64,000 nt of DNA from Isoetes taiwanensis (Eukaryota; Streptophyta; Lycopodiopsida; Isoetales; Isoetaceae): positions 7,113,132 to 7,177,131 of the forward strand of contig JAJEKV010000011.1 in assembly GCA_021234155.1 (NCBI GenBank), written 5' to 3'. A model generated the notes under the pieces. The model was not told the origin of the DNA, searched no databases, and worked only from the letters and a program-made list of their open reading frames with translations. The position numbers and the translations under genes are program-made. Within the stretch, counting starts at the first letter, position 1; every line of letters begins with the position of its first letter. Shown here one piece after another: positions 20,568 to 30,316 of this stretch.

Positions 20568-20868
20568 CCAAACAAGTGATCTTATAATAATAATTGTGTT
20601 TATCGGTGTATCATTTGTAGAGGTATGCATGCAGTGCATTTACATACAAGGTCCAGACATACATAATCATACTATGCTGATAGGAGTTTGGGCATTTTGC
20701 AAAACAAAGCGGAGCAAGGAAGTTGCTTTTTGAGGCTGTCTAAGAGCACATAAAGTTTTAAATGTCAAATGACATATGAATGTTTATTTAAGTTTAGTTA
20801 ATGCACAAGTAGGATTGAAGTGGCAGATAATAGTGTAAATCAAATAAATTTATTTGAACATTGAAACA
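20456..20868 (+). repeat. Shared 3' flank of LRR unit B
   Basis: The same flank as at 1316-1690, with a much longer T-run (about 30 T near 20535-20568). It leads to GAACATTGAAACAAAATG, where the gypsy element is inserted. Confidence 0.85.
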
Positions 20869-20873
20869 AAATG
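20869..20873. other. Target site duplication (left) of the minus-strand gypsy element
   Basis: AAATG lies directly before the LTR and is repeated at 40042-40046 directly after the other LTR. Joining the outer flanks gives the LRR-unit boundary sequence found undisturbed at 16132. Confidence 0.93.
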
Positions 20874-21137
20874 TGTTTGGGGTCTGGGTTCGGGAACTCC
20901 TGCAAGACAGCCCTCTGTGAGGACCCTTGGATCTAACAGGAGAATCCGGGAGCTATGTCACGCGGGATTTGCAAGAAGAGAACAAGAAAAAGAGAACAGA
21001 ACAGAAAGAGAACAATGAGATCAATAATGAGAGCAACTTCCTTGATGTCAATGAGAATACATGAGCTCTCGAAATCGAGAGAAAACTGATATGAGACAAG
21101 ACTCAAAACTCATCTAAAAACTCATGTGCTAGCTCTA

Positions 21138-21171
21138 AACAAGGTGACCTAGCAAACGCACTAATGACCTG
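21138..21171 (+). repeat. Left terminal inverted repeat of the methyltransferase transposon
   Basis: 34 bp, one mismatch to the reverse complement of 29982-30015, next to TCTA. Confidence 0.95.
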
Positions 21172-21626
21172 TGGTGCAATTGCAGATTCCTTTTTCAAAA
21201 ACACGTAAATTCGGCATTTTAGCCATTTTTTAAAAAAAGCAAGCCCAAAAAACGCAGTGAGCCTAAAAAAAGTCCACATTTCGAAGACAAGCAGGTTTTC
21301 TTGGTTTTGGACAAAGTAAGAAACACACTTTTTGGAGCACAAAAATGCAACTGAAAAGAGAAAAGCCTATGCGCGCATAGAGAAGACAGTCCTTATTAAA
21401 TTATAATTTATTTAAAAAACGCAGTGAGCCTAAAGAAATCCACATTTCGAAGACAAGCAGGTTTTCTTGTTTTTAAACAAAGTAAAAGACAAACTTTTTA
21501 GACCAACAAAATGCAACTGAAAAGAGAAAAGCCTATGCGCGCATAGACATGACAGTCATTAATGGAATATATTACATTTAAAATAGGGCACATAGAATAA
21601 AATGTTTAACTTTTGGAACAGAAATT

Positions 21627-22760
21627 TTAAATATCCAAAGGAACATCCTTTGCAGGTATTTCCTCATCTGATTCAGAACCTTCAGGAGACTTAGGCTTAG
21701 TAGCTTCTAGATTTTCCTCAGACTCGGCCGGACCTTCAACCTGTGTGACCTTAAGTGGATCTTCGACGGGAATCAATTCAACATAGTCAGCTTGATCGTC
21801 AGTGTTCCCGGTAAGAGGAGGCGCTGGGCTCGAACAGGAGAAGGCGGAACACCATCCTTATCCTTGATCCCAAGTTCTGTTTTTTTCGTCCGCAAAGGCG
21901 TGTAAGGAGGCCCGACGCGTGACTTGATGTATGCTACTGCATCTGCGTCGACGTCAATGGCTACGCAGTTGCGGCCCTTCTGTAATGCACAAGCCAACGT
22001 GGTGCCAGATCCTGAAAATGCGTCAACGACCCAATCTCCAGGTTGCGAGAACATGTCCAGAAGCGTGTTAATTAGTCTCTGAGGCTTCTGGTAGGGATTG
22101 ACAATGCGTCCCTGGTGAACTGGGTCTGTAAGCTTTTGTAAGACTGCTGGGCATTGAAACGCATTGCGAAAATCCATGCCAGCAGTGTTATAGTGCATTT
22201 GGCTTTCTCGCCCGGTCACGCTATGGTAGCCTATGTGAATCTGCTCCCACACGTTGACAAGTCTAGCACCACCACCTCCCCTAATATTCGTCTTTAACCT
22301 GCAAAGAAAGGAAACACTTTTGTATTCGCTATGCCCGCATGGAGAAAACAACTAGACGCTTACCATATGGCAGCCTCGTAACCAGCCTTGCAGTGGGTCT
22401 TCATAGCCGCTTGCACCATACCGGCCTGGTTAGTGGAGTGGAAGACGACAATCCTCCAGAGCGGAGCAGTGTTTATCTTAACAAACCTTCCCAAAAAAGA
22501 ATCAAACTCCGCGACGTAAATGGTGTCATCATCACCAATTTTGTCGAGCAACTTAAACCCGTAAGGTATGTCAGCAATGCACAAGGAATAGTTGCCAGGT
22601 CTCAAAGTGTGGTCGAGTTTGACACAATTCCCACGATACACCTGATAAAGACAATTCTGGCCAAACATATCAAATCTTTCAAATTCGGAAGGCACCAAAC
22701 TCTGTTCAGCTTCTTGAGACTTTTTCAGCTTTGACCGCTCCTCCTTAGCTAAATGGGACC
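21627..22760 (-). CDS. N4-cytosine/N6-adenine-type DNA methyltransferase, 3' exons
   Basis: Two exons are clear. The upstream exon (about 22760-22364) ends ...Y-E-A-A-I and splices through a 64-bp GT-AG intron (22363-22300) so that a Trp codon spans the junction. The downstream exon begins at 22299. Motif IV is A-D-I-P-Y-G (compare D-P-P-Y), followed by N-P-Y-Q-K-P-Q-R-L and motif I V-D-A-F-S-G-S-G-T-T with A-I-D-V-D. The IV-before-I order marks a beta-class amino-methyltransferase. The product would methylate adenine N6 or cytosine N4 in DNA; target specificity is unknown. After the catalytic domain one frame ends at 21773. A one-base shift near 21830 gives an acidic Ser/Glu tail to a stop at 21627-21629, so the C-terminus may be frameshifted. 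The intron argues against bacterial contamination. Confidence 0.85.
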
Positions 22761-25167
22761 ATGTTCAAAAAGCCAGGTGGCATGGGGTCTTTCTTTTTCT
22801 GAAAGCCGAAACAATTTGTAAGAAACAAAACGACAGCTCCCTCACTCCTGTGCGCGCATAGCATGGGAGTGAGGGACCTTGTGGTAGTGCTATGCCACAG
22901 CTCCCTCACTCCTGTGCTATGCGCGCATAGCATGGGAGTGAGGGACCTGTGGTAGTGCTATGCGCGCATAGCACTACCACAAGGTCCCTCAATGACATGC
23001 TATGCGCGCATAGCAGACGTACAAAAACGAATACCTTAACTCAAGCAGCAAGGAGGAGAAAGAAATGACATACCCAGTTGGTAAAGTTGGTGGCATATTG
23101 ATTTATTTTTTCGTCTGAGGACCACGTGGGGTATAATTCCCGCACCTTCTCCCAGTTGTCGCAGTTGAGGTGAACCATTACCATTCGGCGTGAGTGCACA
23201 ATCTTTTGGCTGCAAAGCGTTACAAGAGGTTAATAACAAATATTGGAAAAAGCGTGGAGTGTGTAATGTAGGCTTCTTGTTTAAATTCTCTCTGCATCTC
23301 TTCGAGTGAACTGTTTATCAACAACCTTTTGCGGGGACCTCACAAACTTTGTCAACATTTTTTTAGGCCTTGCATTTCACGCCAACCATTATACCCATAT
23401 CCTTTTGCTTTGCGGGATCATTTTTCTTCCTCTTGGAATCCGTTGACTTGCCTTTAGTTTTAAAGTGCCCTCGAGAGAACATGTCAAAATTTTTTTCTTG
23501 TAGCTCCCGGACCTAACATAGAAAACAACACGCATGTTAAAAAAATATTTAAGAGCCATCTTGGCGATAGCCAAAAAGGCGAAGGTCGAGAAAATACTTA
23601 CACGTCCATGACGGAAAGCTAACTGAAAATAATTATCATATTTTACAAGAGATGCTCTGGCATCTGAGGTGGAGTAAGTTAGGCAAAGACTCAAGATGGC
23701 GCCTTCGTTCTTTTAAGGCCAGTCTGAGCCCGGTCATCCTTAATATCTTTCTCACCTTGGTGCTCACGAGCGGAAGAGTTCATATTCCTTGTGCATGAAT
23801 TTAATTTTATCTCGTGAAGCTCATACTCATCCGATACTCATTGTCCACGTTGTGGCTCATTGCAAGCAGCTTTGCCTCTGAGTCAGTGACACCCACGTAA
23901 ACAAAGGCAAAGATTTGTGAGAAGCAGTGCTCCTTTGTTTCCTTGTATAGCTGTCTTCTTGCCTTGAAACTGTGGGTGCCCCCTAAAACATAGTATTTGT
24001 AGTTCTCGTCCTCTTCCTTAACAAAGCGGCTCCTTATCTTTGCGACCGGGCGGGATCAACTATACATATATGTGGAGCTGTTTTGCATTGGCTTTGTCTC
24101 TTATTCTTTCTTTCGGTGCGGTTAAGTGGCCATTTGTAATTTTCTGGACTTGCAATTGTCTTACACCTTGCTTTCGTCCTTAGGTGCAAGCTTCACCACG
24201 GTCTGAGAGAGATGCATGATGCGGGTACCACGACATCTCAGCTCGATTTCCTCGAGCTTCTTAGATGCCATGTCCTTCTCCTTAATTGCTATCTTAGGTG
24301 CCGGTCGGCGGCAAAACTTGCTTAAGGGCCTTCCGGCAGCTTTTGAGAGTGGAGGTTGATTGGTGGTAACCGGCCAGCCTTGTAGTAGTTTCTCTTTCCT
24401 TTCTTTTTTAGGTGGCTCCTCCTCTTCCTCCTCTACATCCTCCTCTACATCCTCCTCTTGATTTCCTCTACTTCTTCCTCCTCTTCCACATCTTTGACCA
24501 GATGCAAAGTGGCTCCCCGTTGCTTTTTAGAAAGTGTAAGTTTTGGAGCAGAGGGCATTGCATCTTTTAATAATTTAGGGACGAGAGGCACTAGAAGTTA
24601 AAATAGGATCCTTGCACAATAGCAGGTCCTTCAAAAATCGTGACAAGATCACGGAAAGTAACATTCCATTAGCGCCAAGAAGAACATTAAAGTTTCTTAG
24701 GCTATGCGGCAAGATAGACAATACTTACAATTTTGCTTTCATTGGGCTTTGAATGTAACCCCGCATGTCCCGGGAGGCACGACGGTGATTAAAGAAATGG
24801 GGGTCCACCGAGTAAACATGTTGAGCCCCTTAGTCGTTGTGGTGCGTTAATATGATACATACCGAAGAGCTTCGGTATCTATTAACCCCGCCACATCTCT
24901 TGAAGCTGTCCAACTCTTTGGATTCTTTACCAAAACTGTCACAAATGTACGAGATACAAAAATGGGGTCCACGGGCTCACCAGTTCCTCTAACAAGTAGC
25001 CACTGCTGGTCCTTACAGAAATAGGAACCGTCCTCAGTGATCAGGAATGGTGTAGGTGCATCACCCTTCGGTTGATCCTTAGCCTTTGTCGGCTTCCTCT
25101 TCTTGGCAGCCTTGTGGGAGGAGCCTGCTTCAGGATGTTTCTTGGTTCTACAAGACAGAAAAAACAT
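22761..25167 (-). CDS. Probable upstream exons of the methyltransferase gene
   Basis: Several open blocks look like exons on the same strand. One is 23090-23220 (M-V-M-V-H-L-N-C-D-N-W-E-K-V-R-E-L-Y-P). A pair joined by a plausible GT-AG intron (about 23603-23515) reads K-Y-D-N-Y-F-Q-L-A-F-R-H-G-R, then R-E-L-Q-E-K-N-F-D-M-F-S-R-G. A further one is 24847-25167, with a basic N-terminus (K-K-R-K-P-T-K-A-K) and W-L-L-V-R-G-T-G-E-P. An acidic Glu-coding run lies near 24410-24500. Exon limits are uncertain, and I cannot say whether all belong to one protein. A domain that recognises target DNA would be expected here, but I recognise none. Confidence 0.5.
22836..23014. repeat. Cluster of four GCGCGC palindromes within larger inverted repeats
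   Basis: CTATGCGCGCATAG or a close variant occurs at about 22848, 22917, 22958 and 23000. Around it, TCCCTCACTCC...GGAGTGAGGGA and GGTAGTGCTATG...CATAGCACTACC extend the symmetry to about 50 bp. Confidence 0.9.
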
Positions 25168-25204
25168 ATTAAAAGACTGTTAGAAAATGCACAAGCAGAT
25201 CTAA

Positions 25205-25440
25205 CATTGGAAAGGCCTATGCGCGCATGGACAACCTCAAGTGAAAAACATTATGCCTATGCGTGCATAGACAATGGCAGGATAAAAGGTAAATGCCTAT
25301 GCGCGCATAGACAAGGGTTGCTAAAAATGTTGGTGCCTATGCGCGCATAGACAATACAAGAAGAGAAAAAACAATATGCCTGTGCGCGCAAAAACAATAA
25401 TAAGGAAAAAGACAGAATGCCTATGCGCGCATAGACTATG
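25205..25440. repeat. Array of six spaced TGCCTATGCGCGCATAGAC repeats
   Basis: Six copies at roughly 40-bp intervals lie between the two divergent genes, most perfect and two with one to three changes. Two more (ending CATGGGCA) are near 25931 and 25979, and a decayed one near 25904. The spacers are dissimilar and A-rich. Confidence 0.9.
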
Positions 25441-26062
25441 AAAGAAAAAAACACTAAATGCTACTGCCCAAGAAGAAATTCGGCAAACAAGATGTCCAAA
25501 AAGCTAAAAATCAACTATCTTCGACTCTAACCAAAAGACCCTAAACGGGCTACATTTGGTATAAAATTTCTAACAAGTAATCGTAAGCTGCTACTGGCTG
25601 AGATGTTTACGTACCTTCCACCTGTCATGTTTGGCGACGCTATGCAGAACTCTATGGAGATGCTACAGTTCGAAACGGAAGAGCAAATTTCTAGGCGGAG
25701 GTCGAGCGCCTTGGAGTATCGTCTGTATGTGCAAATGCCTCCACATGTTTTCGTATTTATATTGTGTTAGGTACTTTGCTTTTCGTCTATGAATTCTTGC
25801 ATACGCATCTAGTTTTGGTTGCAGGCATTGACTTGTGGAGATAATGTATAATATTTTGTAATGTTTCTTGGTTGTGTGGCATCTACTTTTCGTATTGAAG
25901 TATGCGCACATAGACATATTTTATCCCTGTCTATGCGCGCATGGGCAACTAGTGGATATTACGTTTGTAACTGCTTTTCTATGCGCGCATGGGCATGTAG
26001 ACTTGCAGGTTTGAAGGGAGAGGGTTTAATGGCTGAAACAAGTCACTCTTCCTTGTGCAGCA

Positions 26063-29000
26063 ATGGAGAGCAACGACGAAGACGTTTTTACTTCAAGTCC
26101 TCCTGTTAATGTGGCAATATTGACTCGTGGTCGTTACAACACACCCACACCAGTAGGTGACGATGAAGAACTGCCGACACGCTTCTCGGGATGCTACCTC
26201 CTCCACACCATCTCCCTCCCCTTTACACCTACTGCGTGTGTCTACCTCTTTTCAAACTCCATCTCCAAAACACGTTTTACAGCATTCGTCCATTTTCAAA
26301 ACACCCTCCCCCCAAGTATCTTCTCCTCTTCCCCTACTCAACGTACTCACTCTATTTTTGATACTCCTTCACCTCTCCAGGAACTACACGAATCGTTGCA
26401 ATATATTGTAGATTCTGCGGAGAGACGTGTGCTGCGTGCTGCTGGCCCTTCTTTAACAGAAAGGGCTTCTGAGGAAGACCTTCAAGTTCTGAAGAGAAAG
26501 TCGAGAACATTATTTGCTGACAGACCTGGCACTTCCGTTGAGGGCGACAAGGCTGATGACCCCGTGTTTGAAGACGTGCTCGTTACGCACTCACGAAAGA
26601 CCTACCACGAACCTTTGCTCGCCGGAATAAAAGTCTGCAGTTGAAAAACCCGTCTGGCCGGTCGCGAAAAGATTTAAGAGGGATCCCACAGTAAAAGCTT
26701 TTAGAACTGTTATCTTGCGGCGATTGATGGGACTGTCTTACATGAGAAAGCTGAGGAGACTGAATTGCTGTAAAAAAAAATGCTTACAGGCCTTTACATT
26801 TTCGTCTTTAAGGAACATAAGACAACGGTTTTTGTCAATGTCGAAAGGTGATCAAGAGTTGTACTTGGCATACAGTGTAAGGCCTGAAGTTGGAGACAAT
26901 TTTTCATACTATGTTTCGAGCAACACAGTGTGCCAACTTGCTTTTAAAAGAATACATGCCATTGGAAGTCGTCGCATGTCAAGAATGCAAAAGAGGTTAG
27001 ACAGGAATCCGTGCATTGATGACTATTCACACCCAAAGAAAGTTGTGGTAATATGCGCCTAGAAGCAAAAGCTTGGCTGGTAGGTTTCTTTGACTCTAAC
27101 CGCGGAACGACTTCCAAACAGTCAGATATCATCGGTGACGGTATTACTAAGAAGGAAGTCTACGGCATGTACAAGGATCTTTTCCAGAGTTCAAGTCAGA
27201 AGTTCATATCCTATTCCTACTTCTTGAGGTTGTGGAAGCAAGAATTTAATCTTGTTAGGATTCCGAAGAGGCACAGATTTTCGGTGTGTACTAGCTGCTC
27301 CACATTAAAGGAAAAACGATCAATGGCAAAGGATATTCTAGAAAAAAGTACGTCCCTTTCGTCTAATCCCTTCTCGTTAGCACGACTAGAGACATTGTCT
27401 TATGCGGCCATAGCACGGCTATTTAGTCTTGAGTTTGTCCATGTGCGCATAGCAGGTCTTTTTAATCTTGTAGTACTTTCGACAAATGAGGTCTCTTCAA
27501 TCTTGTAGATCGCCCCTTCCCCCAGTAGCTCTGCCTATGCGCGCATAGCACGTCTACAAAAGCTTTTGCAGTTCTGTGGAGCCTTACTGTTGCTTCAAGG
27601 TACTGACAAGCTTTGCCTATGCGCGCATAGCACGGCTACAAAAGCTTAGCTACAGTTCTGTGGAGCCTTACTGTTGCTTCAAGGTACTGACAAGCTTTGC
27701 CTATGCGCGCATAGCACGGCTACAAAAGCTTAGCTGCAGTTCTGTGGAGCCTTACTATTGCTTCAAGGTACTGACTAATGTCTTAATTGCAGATCAGATA
27801 ACTCAAGAGTTGCAAGTTCACAGAGAGGCTCAAGCCTTGGAGAGAAAGAAGCTAGCAAAACATAGAAAGAAATCTTTGGAGAGGCCACTCGAATATATGT
27901 CTGTGGTGGTAGACGGCATGGACCAAAAGAAGACCTCACTTCCCCATTTTGTAAATGTTCCAAAGGATTTAGATGAATCCGATTTCTTGAGGCTTCATTT
28001 GGTTGGGGCGATGATCTTTCATGGTGTTTATGCAGTCGCGAGTATTTTTGACCTATCCAAATATACACAGCGATCCTAACCTCACGGTGACAATACTAAA
28101 TAAGATTTTGCTGGCAAAGGAGAAGCTGCCTCCAGTGTTGTACTTAACTAGAGAAAATAAAAACCAAGTTTTATTTGCTTATTGCGCAATGCTGGTCGAG
28201 CTGGGTATCTTTCGAAAGGTCAAGGTTGGTTTCTTACTTGTGGGCCACACCCATGATCAGATAGACCAAATGTTCAAAGAGATTTTTACGTGCGGTTTGC
28301 GAAGGAAAAAAGCATTTTGTCTACACTCATTGTGCAGTGTGATTGAGCAAGCTTACAATCCGACTCCAGTTGTTGAAGTGCTTAGCGAGACTTTTGATTT
28401 TCGTGAGTTTGTTTTCCAGCGTCATGGTGATACAGGTCCTGCTATCCATAAGTTGAATAATTTGACATTTCAACATCATGTAAAATTTTTTCTCAAGGAC
28501 GGTAAAGCACAACTTCAAGGGAAGTACTTTGTCACCTCCCAAACTTGGCAGCCTGAGGCAGGCCTACAATATTTAAAATATGTTCCTAAAACTAAGGTAA
28601 TGAGAAGGGCTATTCAGCAGCCACTGAAAAGTGCCGTAGACTACACAGAAAAGAACAAGGACAAAAATCCCTTCGTCTCACTGACCAGCATGGAGAAAAG
28701 TATAAGGTCAGGTTTTAAGTACTTCAGTGAGGAGGACAAAGGCTGGTGGGAGAATTTCTTTTCAATAATGCAGGATGTAACTAAATCCCTCAACAGCATC
28801 TCCCTGGAAGTTGCTTTTTGTTGGCCTGGTACTCAAGTTCATCCCCTTGTTGACCTTGAGACCAAGGAATTGCAAAGGGTTCCGTGTTCTGCAAAGATCA
28901 AGTCAACAAGGAACCTGATCGTGTAATGTACCTCGGAAGTAGACGTGCCTTGAAAAAGAACCAAGGCCAAACTCCAGAAAAACTTGCGGATTTGTCTAAG

Positions 29001-29503
29001 GGGATGCTTATAGCTGTACCTTCGACTGATGATGACGAAGAGCGTCCTTTCTGGATTGCGCGGGTTAAGGACATTGTACTCAAAGACAATCTCCCTTCGG
29101 TAGTGAAAGTTCACTGGTACGCCACTAAGGATACAGATCCTTTTGCTGGTCGGTATGATCCTGTGATAATTCCTTTCAAGAAGGGCCGGAAAACGATGAA
29201 TAAGAATCACATGGACAATCTGGACCTGAACGAAACTCAAGTGCTGGCTTATGATTTTACTCTCAAGGTTGATAACAAGGGCTACGTCGCGACTTGATTA
29301 ACTTCATCAAGTCTTTCTGCGAAGATAGTTCAGACGAAGGTTCCCAGGATGAGGACAGTGTTCCAGCGGTTAGCTCTTCGACCACTTCAAGTGACAATGA
29401 GGAGAGTGGCAACGAGGACAGTGGTGACGAGTCTGAAGGAGTTGACGAGTATAACGACATTCCTAATCCTGCTCTTCTCAAAGGCCGTAAACTTCTTGTA
29501 TAA
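26063..29503 (+). pseudogene. DUF7869-type transposase with BAH/chromo-like tail, damaged
   Basis: The coding blocks lie in order. 26063-26644 is an S/T/P-rich N-terminus. About 26715-27050 contains C-C-K-K-K-C-L-Q-A-F and V-S-S-N-T-V-C. 27053-27345 contains F-L-R-L-W-K-Q-E-F...C-T-S-C. After an intron, 27792-28070 has V-V-V-D-G-M-D-Q-K-K-T (first Asp). 28062-28926 has R-E-N-K-N and V-G-H-T-H-D-Q-I-D-Q-M-F, hallmarks of the plant DUF7869 family. At 28884-29297 is P-F-W-I-A-R-V-K-D-I-V...V-K-V-H-W-Y, then an acidic Ser/Glu end to 29503. Damage: a one-base frameshift near 28065, and a gap where L-Y-L-(Q-L-D-N)-x-R-E-N-K-N is expected. This copy therefore lacks the second Asp and is probably inactive. 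Confidence 0.8.
27350..27790 (+). repeat. Transposase intron filled with about 80-bp tandem repeats carrying the palindrome
   Basis: Between coding blocks, three units of about 80 bp repeat (...AAGCTTTGCCTATGCGCGCATAGCACGGCTACAAAAGC... split here over positions 27536-27780). Degenerate palindromes lie near 27403 and 27440. Acceptor TTAATTGCAG ends the intron at 27791. Confidence 0.85.
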
Positions 29504-29981
29504 TCTAAATGTGGCCACATCGTTACCTCCTAGTTTTGGCTAGAGTTTTTTGTACATGTTGTACATGTTTTGTACATGCTCGCATAGCTTCTTCCAAGTT
29601 TATCCATGTTGTTTCATGTCTTGTATAAGCGCCAAATGCTATCAGACATGTTAGTTATGTCTTGTATGTTTTTCTGTTGCCTATGCGCGCATAGCACCTT
29701 GTGGTTCTTCTTGAGTAATAACAAATAGATAGATTTTAATGGTTCTTTAATTTTGCTAGCTTTCTTGTATTTCCTAGATTTTCTTAAAAGGTGACTCCAA
29801 TTTTACAGCTTTTTTGGGTGTCTACAATTCACAAAACAGCAAACGTTTTCTAATTTTGGACCAAAAAAGGGGTGTCACAAATCAAAATTGAGGGCTGTTT
29901 TTTCAATTGACCCCCCAAAAGTGGCAATTTTTAGGTTTTTTTTAGGGAATCTTTGAAAGATTCCTTTTTGTGGTGCAAACG
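29504..29981 (+). other. 3' region of the methyltransferase transposon
   Basis: There is no gene. It holds repeated TGTACATG motifs (29550-29580), one palindrome near 29683, and a subterminal block with GGGAATCTTTGAAAGATTCC, itself an inverted repeat, shortly before the right TIR. Confidence 0.6.
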
Positions 29982-30015
29982 CAGGTCATTAGTGCATTTG
30001 CTAGGTCACCTTGTT
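29982..30015 (-). repeat. Right terminal inverted repeat of the methyltransferase transposon
   Basis: Reverse complement of the left TIR with one difference; followed by the TCTA duplication at 30016-30019. Confidence 0.95.
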
Positions 30016-30316
30016 TCTACTCATATATATAGTACAATGGCCTTTGGCCCAATATAGATACTCTGACTGTTCTCGGTGCCGACTCCTGGAAGGAGGCCTG
30101 ATTTGCCGGAATGCTGGCGGTGCCTCTTGAAATGCCTGGAATCACGCCGACGCTGACGCAGGCGGTGACGGGCCGTCACTTGTCTGATCGCCGCCTCTTG
30201 ATGGGCTTTGACTGCGTGCTCTGTGGCGGCTTGGTCTTCTGCGTGGCCTTTGATGACTGACCCGTGCCTGGTTGTGGGCTCTTGTCTTTGACTCGGTCCC
30301 TCGTATGCATGAATAG

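Larger units (their letters stand above)
21138..30015. mobile_element. 8.9-kb DNA transposon encoding a DUF7869-type transposase and a DNA methyltransferase
   Basis: The terminal inverted repeats (21138-21171 and 29982-30015) start AACAAGGTGACCTAGCAAA and match at 33 of 34 positions. TCTA is duplicated on both sides (21134-21137, 30016-30019), and the uninterrupted LTR at 39453-40041 is the empty site. Inside, a methyltransferase gene runs leftward (about 25.2 to 21.6 kb) and a transposase gene rightward (26.06 to 29.5 kb) from a shared middle region. Many copies of the palindrome CTATGCGCGCATAG lie in its noncoding parts. The superfamily is uncertain: a 4-bp duplication is compatible with Sola-like elements. 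This copy's transposase is damaged. Confidence 0.92.

Noticed and set aside
21627-22760. Methyltransferase as bacterial contamination
   Set aside because: It has a GT-AG intron that keeps the reading frame and lies between TIRs in a plant LTR, with the empty site present in the same window.
25205-25440. CRISPR-like array of spaced repeats
   Set aside because: Repeats are palindromes in a plant transposon with irregular spacers and with copies scattered at other places in the element; no cas genes.
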